Assembly: GCA_002900995.3 (NCBI GenBank) | Contig: PJEW03000038.1 | Coordinates: 1 to 29,013 of the forward strand | Source of the DNA: Ganoderma boninense | Lineage: Eukaryota; Basidiomycota; Agaricomycetes; Polyporales; Polyporaceae | Direction of reading: 5' to 3' | Length of the DNA stretch: 29,013 nucleotides | Part shown: piece after piece, positions 1 to 10,503 of the stretch | Numbering within the stretch: position 1 is the first letter of the stretch | Layout: each line of letters starts with the position of its first letter | Made by a program: the position numbers and the translations under genes | Notes under the pieces: generated by a model | What the model saw: only the letters and a program-made list of their open reading frames with translations | The model's database searches: none | Told to the model about the DNA's origin: nothing

Positions 1-963
1 CTCATCTTGTCTGCTGCACTAGCCAAAACGTGCTGCAGCTGTACCACCATCGGCGGCCTGCTTGGTCACCGTCGTCTTCCCTTTCCCCATTATGCGCTCC
101 CATCCCTTCCCTCTCTATCTTCGGCATACATGCTTCTGTTATATGCGCAACACGTTCTCGTATGCGGGTCTCCCTCGGAGCAAGCTGTGTCGGCGGCGGA
201 GTGGCTGGCGGGCGGGTTGTGATCTGGTCGGCGGCGGACTTGGCCGGGACGCGGACGGAGTGTCGGACGTGGGGTGACGGAGGACGGGGATGGGGTCGAT
301 CGTCGGGTGGTGAATTGTAGATTGTGTGTTTGTGTGTGTTGTGTTGCGGTGTTGTGGTGGTGCTCCGTGGACCATGAACTATGTGGACTGACTGGTTCGG
401 CGTGCTGCGTCGCGATTCGTATACGGTAAATAGTACTGGTTTCTGGACGTTGACTACTACTACGTATTGTCTAGGCCTTCTTGTCACATATGTATGGACC
501 CTCCCTTCCTCTGTTCGAATATGATTGCTTTTTATGCTCAACGTGTGGTGTGGGATGGGTGCGACGACATATATGTGCGATCTCAGAAGTTCGAAGTGGA
601 GATGTATACGTATGCAGGATGAGGCGCTGGTCGATGGACTTAGCCTCACGCCTTGCACTACTTACGCTTGCGACCTACCTACACCGCAGTCGCGATGTCG
701 AAATTCTCGTCCTTCTCGCTATGCTTGCGTCCTGCTGGCCCGGCAGAGTCTGGCCTACAAGCAATGATGTCCGCCATACGCCAACTATGGTTTACCATCC
801 TGTTCTGATTCCATGGCCATATCTAACACCATTGCCCAGGGGTTCAGGCTGGTCAGTCAGCACACCAACATCTGCGGGACTGGACTTGAAGGCTTGTGCA
901 GCTCAACCTTGCCCAGGAGAAATGTATTCGGAGACAAATCAGACAGGAATGGTGAATAGGGGA
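1..963. other. No supported gene; intergenic
   Basis: Open frames are present on both strands, the longest being a minus frame of 218 codons. Its translation is rich in Pro, Thr, His and Arg and follows a GT-rich stretch near 320-360. No domain, splice-supported exon chain or signal peptide could be recognised. This is the region just beyond the stop of the DUF6535 gene and may hold its 3' UTR. Confidence 0.5.
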
Positions 964-3219
964 TCAGAACACCAGGATTGGAGGCTGCTGGGAGTGGAAA
1001 CAGTGCTTCTGAAAGGATGGTAGCCTGAGCGCAGAATCAGTCTCTCTGAGTGTCAACGGAAAGCTCACCTCGTGCAGCTCCTTGTGCTTCTGCTCTCGGA
1101 CCATGGATTTGAGCTCGTTTGTCTCCACCGAGTGCCAAAAATCTATGCCAGGTGAGTGCGTTTTCCCGAACATCAGCATGTCGGGAACCATCTCACGGCC
1201 CTTCGACACCTCTCTGCACAGGACAATGAACGGCCCAACAACCATCCATGCAAATGTAGCCCAGGACGTTTCCGCTGACGCCACTGCTATTTTGTTTGAC
1301 AGTAAACAAAAAAGAAGACTACGCGTTTCATTGCGTATCCACGCTTCCTGTTCTCCGGTCAAGCCGAGATTATTTGTCAATACCCATCTCGTGCATCCGA
1401 AGGATATGCAAACAGTCCGGAACTTGTGCTGGACCTCGTCTGCACTACCAGGTGCGACCCAATGTTCGACGTTGTACCTGGCCACAGCTATGACTGTTGG
1501 AAGGTGTAAGCGCAGTCCAGAATGAGCAGGTGGGACGTACTGTCTCTGAGAACATCGTACGGTATGATGGGCAGCCTTGAACTCATGACCAAACCGAGGT
1601 ATAAACTGTCATACAGAAGGCGAGCGGTCTTCCTGGCGAGAATGGAGTCGCCGATCGAAACCAGAGCCAGAGTCGACAAGAGTTCTGGTGAGCGGGTGAA
1701 GTTTTCCGCTACGTTGGCATAGCGCAAGAGGAGGGAGTCAGGTCCAGACGACAATGCCATCCAGCCGCCGCCAAAGGTGCGATCCCTTTGGTCCGGGTCG
1801 ACGGTGAGCACCTTGCGAAGAGCGTCGTGGAAGGGCTTCCCGAGCAGGATGTGCGCGAGCTTGCCTGAGTGAACGACAGCGTGGTTCCGGCCCCACAGGT
1901 GAATCCAAGAGCGGTGGACGTCGGAAAAACAGGAGAAGGCCTGGTCGCAGGGAAGATCGGAGAGGAGGATGCGGAGCGCCTCTAGATGCTCGACACCAGA
2001 AGTGGTGGTGTACGCCATGGTGGCGATGCGGCGGTCGAGGAGACCGTTGTTTCGAGCGACCTCGTTCTGTTCAGCGCCTTTCCAGGTCGAGATGTGGCCG
2101 ACATTCCAGTCACGAAATTTGCGGTAGATGGCGTACACCGTATTTTCCAGTCTTTGGAGCGTAGGGCCTTGAGGAAAAGGGAATGCCATCCATAGTGATC
2201 TGAGGACTGCCGCGCACTGCCGCGAAAGTGCCTGTAAAAGCCGACAGATCCCATTCAAAACCAGCGTTACCACTATAAATATGCCATATGTCTGGGGAGA
2301 TCGATAACAGCAGTCAGTTGCGAAAATGGGGAGGATGGTGGTGACAAAGACAAAGAGGAAGAGAGCGCCGATGAGAGCAGTTATCACGGCGGCCACCGTT
2401 TCGTGAATCGTCCAGAGGAGTATGAGGAGTCCAGCGAAGAAGAGAAATAGCGCAACTTGTAAGAGCACGGATGGAAGGAGGACGATCGCTCCAACACGCC
2501 ACTTGATCAGGCTGTCCAGACGGTACTGGCGAAGTCGCGCGGCCTCGCGAGACGTCCCGGAGAGCCCCTTGGATTCCTCGTACAGCCATTGCTTGACGAT
2601 CAAGGCGATGGATGCGGAGGCGAGGCTACAGACGAGACTAGCGAACCACAAGGTGTTGATCCAAACGGCCGAAGGTGAGGCGCGGAAGGGTGGTTGAAGT
2701 TGGTCTGGGGACCGAACAGGCTGTGTAGAGTTGATAAAGGTAGGGTTGACAGAGAAGCTGTTCAACTGGGCCGATATTTGCTGTAAGGTAGCAATCATGG
2801 AGTCGGTAGGAGCGGGTTGGAGAAGCTGATAGGACTGGACGTTGAACGCAGTCAACACGGCGGAGAAGAGACCGGCCTTCAAGCAGTCAGATGGAATTTA
2901 TCAAAACGATTCATAGTATAAAATACACACGTATACCAAGACTGAGTCCATGGCTTTTTGCCACTGTTCTACCACTTCATCGTGGTATGCCTTGACCGCT
3001 TTTGCCGCCTTGTCCCAGGCTTCCGCCCTCTGATCATCGGTGAACTCATTCTTAAGTTGCTCGTCTACGACCTAGACTCATGATTAATCAAACCATGCAC
3101 AATTGTTTCAGTTCAAGGAGGGAATACCGTCGTACCTTCGGGTCAGGAAGGGACCAGCCCGTCCATTCGGGCGGCAGCCAGGCGGGATTGTTTAAAGGTC
3201 GGCCAGCAGCGGATGCCAT
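964..3219 (-). CDS. DUF6535 multi-pass membrane protein, copy 1
   Basis: Function unknown; the family is abundant in Agaricomycetes. I join five exons: 3219-3136, 3071-2937, 2876-1541, 1493-1069 and 1008-964, which stay in phase and give about 674 residues. The small first two exons carry the WLPPEW and PDP motifs and a charged stretch ending in EQWQKAMDS. The third opens with AGLFSAVLTAFNVQSY and holds four hydrophobic segments (two before and two after a KQWLYEE/RQYR cytosolic-looking stretch), which is the DUF6535 core. The large soluble C-terminal part is alpha-helical in character and not recognised. The last intron is 60 bp and in frame, so its removal is optional. The start ATG (3219) is chosen because the paralogue at 27123 starts at the equivalent MAS. 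Domain call is strong; role is unknown. Confidence 0.85.
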
Positions 3220-4024
3220 TTATTATCACTATCGGAGTGGAGTCGAGTTATGGTGAATCGAGCGAACTTGCTGAGCTCGGTGTTCTGGTTATGGCTGGAG
3301 AGGAGAGGACCACGATGCTGGACGAAGGCTTGGCAGTGAGATCTAGTGAGAGACCGTCGAGAACACACGCGCTCCCTGCCCAGTGCCAGTGACATTGGGC
3401 TGTGTGCAGGGCTGTGCGAGGAACCAGCAATGAGGCGCCGTGCTTACTTACCAGACGGTTCTGTGTTCTCCCTCACCCCCTCCCACCACGTGGCACGCGG
3501 ACGGTCTTGGTATGAGACTACTCCCTCACCGTCATTCTCTCTCATCCCTTTCCGTGCCTAAGGCATGGATTGAGGAGACGTGTCTACCAGGTGTCTACGG
3601 AGTTAACTTGAAAGTCCTACTAGTATGCCATCACATCTCTATCTTAGTCGCTCAGCCCCGGGTACCCGAGCCGGGCTGAGTCGGCATAAGGAACGCGTCG
3701 TGCAGAAAATGTAAACGGAACAGAGAATTGCAATGGTCGAGATTAACGCGTTCACGGAACGCGCGTGTCGGACCAGGAGACAGCAGTAGTCCATGAGCTG
3801 GCCGACGCCATGTCGAGGTCTGCCGGCAAGTCGTTGAGAGCACCAACAATCGGCTTGGCCATGACTGTGTCCCTTCTACGCGAAAGTCTGCACAAAGCGC
3901 CGCCCGCTGTCGAGCTGATAGAAAGTCAGGGTAAGCATCGATAGTATACTTCTTGGGATACGGGATAAAGCGATCAATAAGTAAACAAACAAACAACAGT
4001 CCGTATACCAGAAGGCGACCTTGT
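3220..4024. other. Intergenic, no gene seen
   Basis: The stretch lies between the start of the DUF6535 gene and the stop of the S41 peptidase gene. It should hold the promoter of the former and the 3' UTR of the latter. A self-complementary GC-rich run lies near 3655-3680. Short open frames look like noise. Confidence 0.5.
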
Positions 4025-6528
4025 TCAGAACACTGTCTCAGCAACCTTCTTCCAAATTGCTTGGGGACGATTGACGCTAACATAACAGTTAGCCTTTGTT
4101 GACATGCTCACTACCGATTTTTCGAATGGCGAAACTCACATGTCAGCCGTCAAGGGGAGGTTGACGTCCGCCGGGTGATTCTGCCACTCTGTCCGCCGCC
4201 ACGCAATCCCATGTCAGCGCGAACGATCGGCAACATAAACAGAAGCCGACACATACCTTCGGGCTGGTCCTTCTGGTCGACGCCGAAGGCGAGGCGGAAG
4301 GTGATGCCCTGCACAGAGTTGGTGAGGAAGTCGGGCGGCGCGAGCGAGTTATTCTTGAGCTGCGCCGTCTTGACGAGCGTGTCGACCGTCGTGAAGTCGG
4401 TCGACTGCCCGCCGACAGTGCCGCAGTACTGCTGGGGCACGGTCTGCTTCCCGCCGACCACGACCGTCTTCGCGCCCTCCAGCTTCGCCATCGTGATCTG
4501 CCCCGCGCGTCGATCCCCACACCCAATCCACTCATGAGCACCCTCGCACCTACATAACATGAAGCGAGCACAGCACGCACCGCGAAGATCGCGCACGAGC
4601 TCGCGCAGCGCCCGTTGCCCACGATCGCGACCTTCTTCGCGTCGAACAGCGGCGCGTCGGGCGGCGTCACCGCGAACGGCTGGCACTCCTGCCCGAGCCG
4701 CTGCGAGAACGCGTCCGCGCGCCCGTTGATCCGCTTCTCCACCGGGGGCTGCAGCCAGTCGTAGCGGTCGGGCATCGCGGTGTTGTTCGCGAACGTCCAC
4801 GAGGCCGACGAGAAGAGGCCGAGGTACCCGTACGGGTCCGCCTTCGGGTCCGCCGCGGCCTTGGCGACGAGCTGCGCGAGCGGGCCTGCGCGCGCCTCGG
4901 TGTCGAGCCCCGCTTGAGGTTCAGTCGTGGACTTGGGTCCTGCGATGGCGCGGTGCAGCCACTGCGTAGGTTCCACAAGTTAACATCTGAGCGCCACCCC
5001 GAAGGTCAAGAACGAAAAGGAAGAGAGCGACGTACGTGTGCGAGGCAGATGTACCCGCCGCCGTTGTTCGAGACGTCGACGATGAGCTGTGTCGCGTTCG
5101 CGGCTCGGAGGCTCTGGAAGCCCCTGGTGAGGATGTTCTGCGCGTTGTACACCGATTCCCACGAGAAGCTCCCGAGCGCGAGCACCCCCGTCTTCCCGTC
5201 GTCGAGCATGAAGAACTGTGCGTCGCCGGAGCTCCCGTAGAGCGGCCCCGTCGGCTGGAGGTCGGGCGGGAGCGTCGCGTCGGACAGTGGCGCCGTGTCG
5301 AGCATGACGTTCATCAGCTCCTGCTTCCCACCTGGCGTGGAGGCGGCGGACGGCATGGGAGCCTGGCGGAACTTGTCTGCGGGATTCGCGCGGGCGGCAG
5401 AGCTCTTGGTGGCGGCGGACGAGAATGACGAAGGCGCATAGTCGTCGATGCCGTTCGTGACGGCCCTGGCGACACAGTTCTTCGCGCGGAAGGAGGCAGT
5501 GTCGCTGAACCGCACGCCTTTGCTACCGACGAATCTCGAGTAGTACGGCATCTACACCTATGTCAGATTTTCTGCGGCTCCAAACACGGACGAAAAGGGC
5601 GCATACAGTGATCGTCTCGACCTTAGAGCTGTTGACGCGTTGTATCGTGAGGTCTACCGAGTCCGATTGAGGGAGGGACTGCTGGGCGAACTGGCCAAAA
5701 TTGTACGCCCACCCGATCGAGTAGCTCGCAAAGAATCTGCAAATGCGGCTCAGTCACCGCCACCCCTCAGTGCGGTGCCGGGAACTGGTGAGACTCACCC
5801 GTTCTGGCGAGTACCGAAGCCCTGGAACGAGCCCGCGACCGCCGCATTCTCGTCGACAGCCACCCACGGGTCGCGCCCGTTGATTGCGATAACCTTTGCG
5901 CCAGAGAGCTGCACAGTGCAATGCAATGGTAAAACAATCTGTGGGCTTTGTATGGATGAGAGTGACCCACCGATTCGAGCTGGCCTTTGAGGTCGCCAGG
6001 GAGAGCATTCTGCCAGAACTGGATCGCATCCTGGAACTGGGTGGTTGAGACTGCGGAAAAAGCCTCTGGGGCGATATGGATGGCCTGAACGCCGTGCTCG
6101 TCCGTGAGGACGACCAAAGGGGTAGGAAGGTAGTTCACAAAAAGCGCTTCATAGCGTCGAATCTTTGTCAGTACCTGCGAGCTTGGAGAGAGGGAGACGC
6201 ACAATCATAGCAGTAGTTGGCATACACGCAGTGACCGTCGTTGAGACGCTTGAGCGTGAGCGAGACGTCGAGATGGAGGTCGTAGTCACTGGCGTACTGC
6301 TGCTGCTGGATGCGCGCGAAGTCCTTCAGCAGGTCCTCGTGCACGTCGAGCGTGAACGGCCAGGGCGCGAGCTTCTGGTAGTTGACCGAAGTGTGGAACG
6401 CGAGCGTCTTGTTCACGACATCGATGATCTGCGGAGAGCCAAGGCGAGGGAACGTCAATCATTGAGTCAATCATTGATGATCCCCTCAACTAGACCACAA
6501 GGACTACTCACGTTGGCCCTAAGAGTCT
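4025..6528 (-). pseudogene. S41-family peptidase, 3' part of a gene split by a mobile element
   Basis: This holds all but the start of a tail-specific-protease-type serine peptidase (S41, CPAF-like fungal branch), normally secreted. Exons read 6528-6512, 6428-6203, 6146-5971, 5908-5799, 5736-5607, 5551-5036, 4961-4581, 4497-4257, 4188-4140 and 4076-4025. Together with the detached first exon they total 2085 nt (694 aa), in phase throughout. Landmarks, numbered on the joined gene: NDGH near residue 134 (probable catalytic His), VDVSNNGGG near 438-448, and GNGRCASSCAIF near 570-580, where one Ser of the ASSC pair is the expected nucleophile. The coding sequence here looks intact, but signal peptide, start codon and promoter are 7.4 kb away behind the insertion, so the gene is very probably dead unless the insertion is excised or spliced out. 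The family call rests on motifs; the substrate is unknown. Confidence 0.85.
6520..6528. repeat. Left target-site duplication of the 7.4-kb element
   Basis: TAAGAGTCT, identical to 13932-13940. It lies within the first coding exon of the S41 peptidase; on the coding strand it reads AGACTCTTA, across the Glu-Thr-Leu codons. Confidence 0.9.
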
Positions 6529-6537
6529 TAGGCTCGT

Positions 6538-6598
6538 CCCAGCCTGTTCGGTGATGGGAAATTCCAACTCCGTTGTGAGGATCACCGAACAGGCTGGG
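6538..6598. repeat. Left-end hairpin of the element
   Basis: Perfect 18-bp inverted repeat: CCCAGCCTGTTCGGTGAT at 6538-6555 pairs with ATCACCGAACAGGCTGGG at 6581-6598 around a 25-nt loop. It starts nine bases inside the tip. The stem sequence has no counterpart in the right-end hairpin beyond the outermost CCAG/CTGG. Confidence 0.95.
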
Positions 6599-6659
6599 CA
6601 GCTCGGGCGCCCTCTTGGCGGGTTGCACCGTGTGAATTTGGACTTGGGGAAAATCACGC
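6594..6659 (+). repeat. Subterminal inverted repeat, left copy
   Basis: It begins CTGGGCAGCTCGGGCGCCC, immediately continuing from the inner hairpin arm, and runs to TCACGC. By eye it matches the reverse complement of 13780-13844 at about 55 of 66 positions with one gap; the first 46 positions differ at about four. Confidence 0.9.
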
Positions 6660-6713
6660 TTTCTATGTACTGCGAGAGAGGGTTGCAATAGATTTATGAC
6701 ATATGATACTGTT

Positions 6714-9700
6714 CTAAAAGAGTGCTACAACCTCGTCCATGTCAAGAGCAACATCAGCAGCAGTTTCGAGACTAAACGGGCGCCGCTCTTCTTGTTCCAA
6801 AGCAAAATGGCTCCAGTATTCCTCCTCGTCGGGGTCAGTGTCCAAGTCCTCCTCGTCTTCGCAAACCTGGAACGGATCCTCAACTACGGCGCCACTGCCA
6901 GGGCCCCCGCGCTGAAAATTATCTGCAGATTGGGAAGGGCCGGCGGGAGAGACAGTGGTCTCCCGAACGATAAGGGGAGACACTGCCGAGGCGAGTGGGG
7001 TAGACACATCCAGCGGGACTGTGACAGAATCGGAGGCCGCGGTAACGGCGCTGGGAGGTAAGGTGGGATCGACATCGATAGCCACATGGGGGCCAAGAGG
7101 GGCGAGTGGAATATCTCGTACTGTGGGTTGTACGTCTGACGACGGCGTGACATACGGAGGACCCGCCACAGGCTTCACAGTGCAGCGCCTTTGTAGTCGA
7201 GTCACCTGTGCATTGAAATCGCGGAGGGGGGTGTTGAACAGAGACAATCCGAGCGAGGTGGCGTTAGGAACGATGTTCTTGTCATCGTCGATAGTCCGAC
7301 CTGGTTCTACTACATACACGGAGTGCTCTGCGATCGAACGCATGAGCTCGGCGATATCACGCTCGAGGTCGGGGCTTGTGTGCTTGGACCCTTGGCGAGC
7401 TCCGAGGTCGTGGTTGATCTGGGTGGCGAGTCGTCGGAGGATGTCGATGCATGGCGATATCATCGCAAGCCACTCCCATGAGGCATTGCTCCCATGCGCC
7501 TGATAGATTGTCTGGCGTGAATCAGCTTGGGCGGAACTGATGTATAGCTGCGTGTGCACGCACCTTTGTCCAGAAGTTCAGATGCTCCTGCATTAAATCC
7601 ACCTCAACCCAAGAGTCCGGTTTCCCTGTCGGATTCACAAGCCAGTTCTGTAAGACAATCTTGCTGAACTGTTTGTTAGCAAAAGAATTGCAGAGAAGAG
7701 CATGTCGGAGAGACATACCGCAATGCATCGGACCAAACATGAGTCAAGTTGTGCATGAGATGGAGCATCTCGTGCGCGTACTTGGTGCGACCGCAGCCTC
7801 GAAAGTGTAGCGTCCAGACCTTGAGGATTGCGACGACACGGCCAGAGTCACCAACCTTGACGGCGTCATTGAATTCACGGAGGAGGAGAGCATCGCGAAG
7901 GAAAAGGACCGCGTTCTCAAAGACCGCGTCGCCTTGGGAAGGAAGGAAGCCTGGAGGAGGCGCCTCTTGCTCGGCTTCTCTGTGCGCTCCGTCGTGTTGG
8001 TGCTTGCCGTCCCACGCACGGCGCTCGTTATCCCTCTTCTGCCTTTCGTTCTGGGCTACTTGCGCGCTGGCATACTTGGACACTATGGCTTTGGCGTGAG
8101 CTTGGAGCTCGACGAAGGACGTCTTGGCGGCATACTGATCGAGGTCTTCACAGCCAGAGACCTGAAGCAGGCAGTGGAGAACACGAGCATAGAGCGAAAC
8201 AAATATGAGATCCCGGGTAGTTCGAAAGGGAGGAGGAGAGGTGAGGACTATGGGCTTGCGGTCGAGGCGAGTGTTGTGAAATGCGAGGGAGCCGGGGTTG
8301 CGAGCACTCGCTGTGCCGAAGTGGAGCTCGAGCAAACCGTGAGTGGCCGCCATCTTGTAGTGGAATAATCCTGGCATACAGAGGGCCCAGAGGAATGAAC
8401 GTCCTAGCGTATCATGTCCGACGCGGTTGGCGACTATCGAACGTATCCGCGCGACTGAGAGTTGGTCCCCTGAGACGAGCTTGAGGTATTTGGTGAATTC
8501 CGGTGAGTCCATGTTCATTTTCAGCGTGCGATATATCTCTTCTAACACGTCGGCGTTTCCGGTTGTACTTGACTCATCGATATTCATCGCTGGCAGGGGC
8601 ATAAGGTGCGTCTTGTGGAGGTCAATGATGTCGTCTGAAGTTGGGGTCGATTGCTGAACGTCTTTTCGGAAGGACGCGAAGCGGTCTCCGCCGTAGGTGA
8701 CAATGATACGGAGGACGCAGTGGGCGAGGCGTTCTGTCAAGAGGGCGTTCTCTGTGGGCGAGAGCAAGACGTCATCAAGTGACAGGGGAGGAGCCTTGGT
8801 GAATGAGTCCATAAGGTCAGCGGTTTTCATGTCGGCGAGCTTGGCATTGTGCAACTTGAATGCAGTGGCACAGGTTCCATTTTGCTGAGTGTCTTTTCGC
8901 CCCAGGATCTGCTCCGCAACCTTGAACATCATGTTGATGTTGTCGTACACGGTTGCGAGGAGTCCGGTCTCGGCTTCGGCCTGAACAGCGCTCATGCAGG
9001 ATCTTGAGAGGAGTCTCAAGAGACCAACGGCGCGCTTCAAGAACCCTCGAGAGGAACTTGGGGGAGTGCCCGTCGATGGGCTCGGAGCGACCAAGCCTGC
9101 CGCTTCCATGGGTGATTCGCGAGGGTCTTGATCGTGCAGTTCGAGGTCTCGTTCGTCATCCTCATCGTTCTCGACTGATTCAGTCTCCTCGGGATCATCC
9201 TGGACGAGAGATGGAGGGTCGGGTGGTAGAGGTGGGGCTAGCGGTCCTGCCGCTGAGCCGGGGTGGGGGGGTGATTGTTTGTCGCTAGGGTCCTCGGGAG
9301 GCTCGTCTTGAGGGGAGTTTCCGAGTCGCCACTTCCCAGCAAGAGTCGGGTAACTGCAGGTAATTCCAAGGTGCGACCACACGCTCAATGTTTGCCTCTG
9401 CGCCCCTGATGAGTAGCTGTAGAGCCCAAGTACCTGCCGACCGTAGCTGTTGTTCTGACTGCGAGCTCCGAGGGCAATGAGAGCTTGCATCGTAATAAAC
9501 TGACAACACGTCTGTAAGTAACGTAACGCAATCTCGTCTATGCCAAATGGAGACTTACGTTGTTCTTCCGCTTCTGTGCAGGTGCCTCGCTGTGCACTTG
9601 TTGCCGTCGTGTGGTACTGAACGCTCTCAAGATGCTGAACGCTGTGGGACATAACGCAGAAAGTTGCTGGTACAGGTTCTCGAGGCTAAACCCTAGCGTG

Positions 9701-10413
9701 AAGGATGCATCGATTGTGCGCGTCCGGGTCTGGAGGATGTTTGATCGGGTAACCGCATTTCCTTCTCTATACACAAGGCTATTGACATACTCGATTGCCC
9801 AGTTGTGGACTGCTGAACGGCCTGTTGCACTGTTTCCAGATGATACCCAGTGGTTAAGGATCGCTTCGACTCGACCCGGGCGCGAGAAGAGCCCTACCCA
9901 GCGCTGCCATCCCATCCAATTGGAAGGATCCGACACATGCAGCACCAAGTCACCGAAGGTAAGTCCTTCAGCTTCAAGAAAATCTAGAACCTGTTGAAAC
10001 ACCAAAGCTCGGAGGTCGGGGTCATCTTTTGCTGTTGAAGCCTCCGTTGGCGCCAAGGTTGCCGCTGCTGCTTCGATATTTGCACGCCTGGTGCGCCATC
10101 CTGCCTTGTTCGCCTTGGCACGGGTAGTGTGCGGTGAGGAAGCAAAAACAGAGCTCATATCGGATGGAAGGTGGGCAGCAGGTGTAGCTGGGGATGAAGG
10201 GGAAGCTTCGCAGCAAGGATCTTCATGAGGCTCCGAGAGCCCGAGTTGGAGAGGCGATAGGGGACTGGAGAATGGACCATAGTCGGGTTCAGGTTCTGGT
10301 GGGTCTGAGGGAGGTAGAAGGTCGTCGAAAGGAATGAGTGAGTCCAAGTCTAGCTCTGGATTGTTCGGGCGAGAAATGCTCATCGTTGTTGGACAGGAGT
10401 AGGCACCAGACAT
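6714..10413 (-). CDS. DUF6589 protein of the mobile element (candidate transposase/nuclease)
   Basis: Four exons, 10413-9559, 9511-7719, 7663-7564 and 7511-6714, are separated by introns of 47-55 bp and give about 1181 residues. Exon 1 has an acidic, Pro/Ser-rich head then a helical region (QQVLDFLEAEGL, WAIEYVNSLVYREGN). Exon 2 holds the DUF6589 domain: KLVSGDQLSVARIR near residue 630, MPGLFHYKMAATH near 665, LFLRDALLLREFNDAVK near 820-835 and GRTKYAHEMLHLM near 860. Exon 3 encodes NWLVNPTGKPDSWVEVDLMQEH, a hallmark of the family. The C-terminus is low-complexity and ends very acidic. Biochemical function of DUF6589 is not established to my knowledge. The Asp of GDQL and the late Glu in VDLMQEH could be metal ligands of an RNase H-like fold; that is inference. 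Its place inside precise element borders argues for a role in mobilisation. Confidence 0.85.
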
Positions 10414-10503
10414 GTCTTAAGGGAACCGTTCTACAACAAGCGTCTCCTCGATCACGCCTTACTGTTATCCTTTCTGCTCTCTTGCTGTGTCCTTGACCTC
10501 CTC
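10414..10503. promoter_or_regulatory. Shared divergent promoter of the element
   Basis: Only about 90 bp separate the ATG of the DUF6589 gene (10413, -) and that of the helicase gene (10504, +). The stretch is pyrimidine-rich on the plus strand, with no clear TATA box. Such tight head-to-head spacing suggests joint expression. Confidence 0.6.

Noticed and set aside
2..658. 218-codon minus open frame at the left edge
   Set aside because: The composition is low-complexity, there is no domain, and it is likely a by-product of GC-rich sequence.
6699..6714. 16-bp match (ACATATGATACTGTTC) to 28768-28783 in DUF6535 copy 2
   Set aside because: One such match in 29 kb is within reach of chance, and neither site has related flanks.
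7522..9652. Reading the three minus frames of the element as separate genes
   Set aside because: Splice sites in correct phase join them with the 9538-10413 frame into one DUF6589 protein; the junction sequences match the family.
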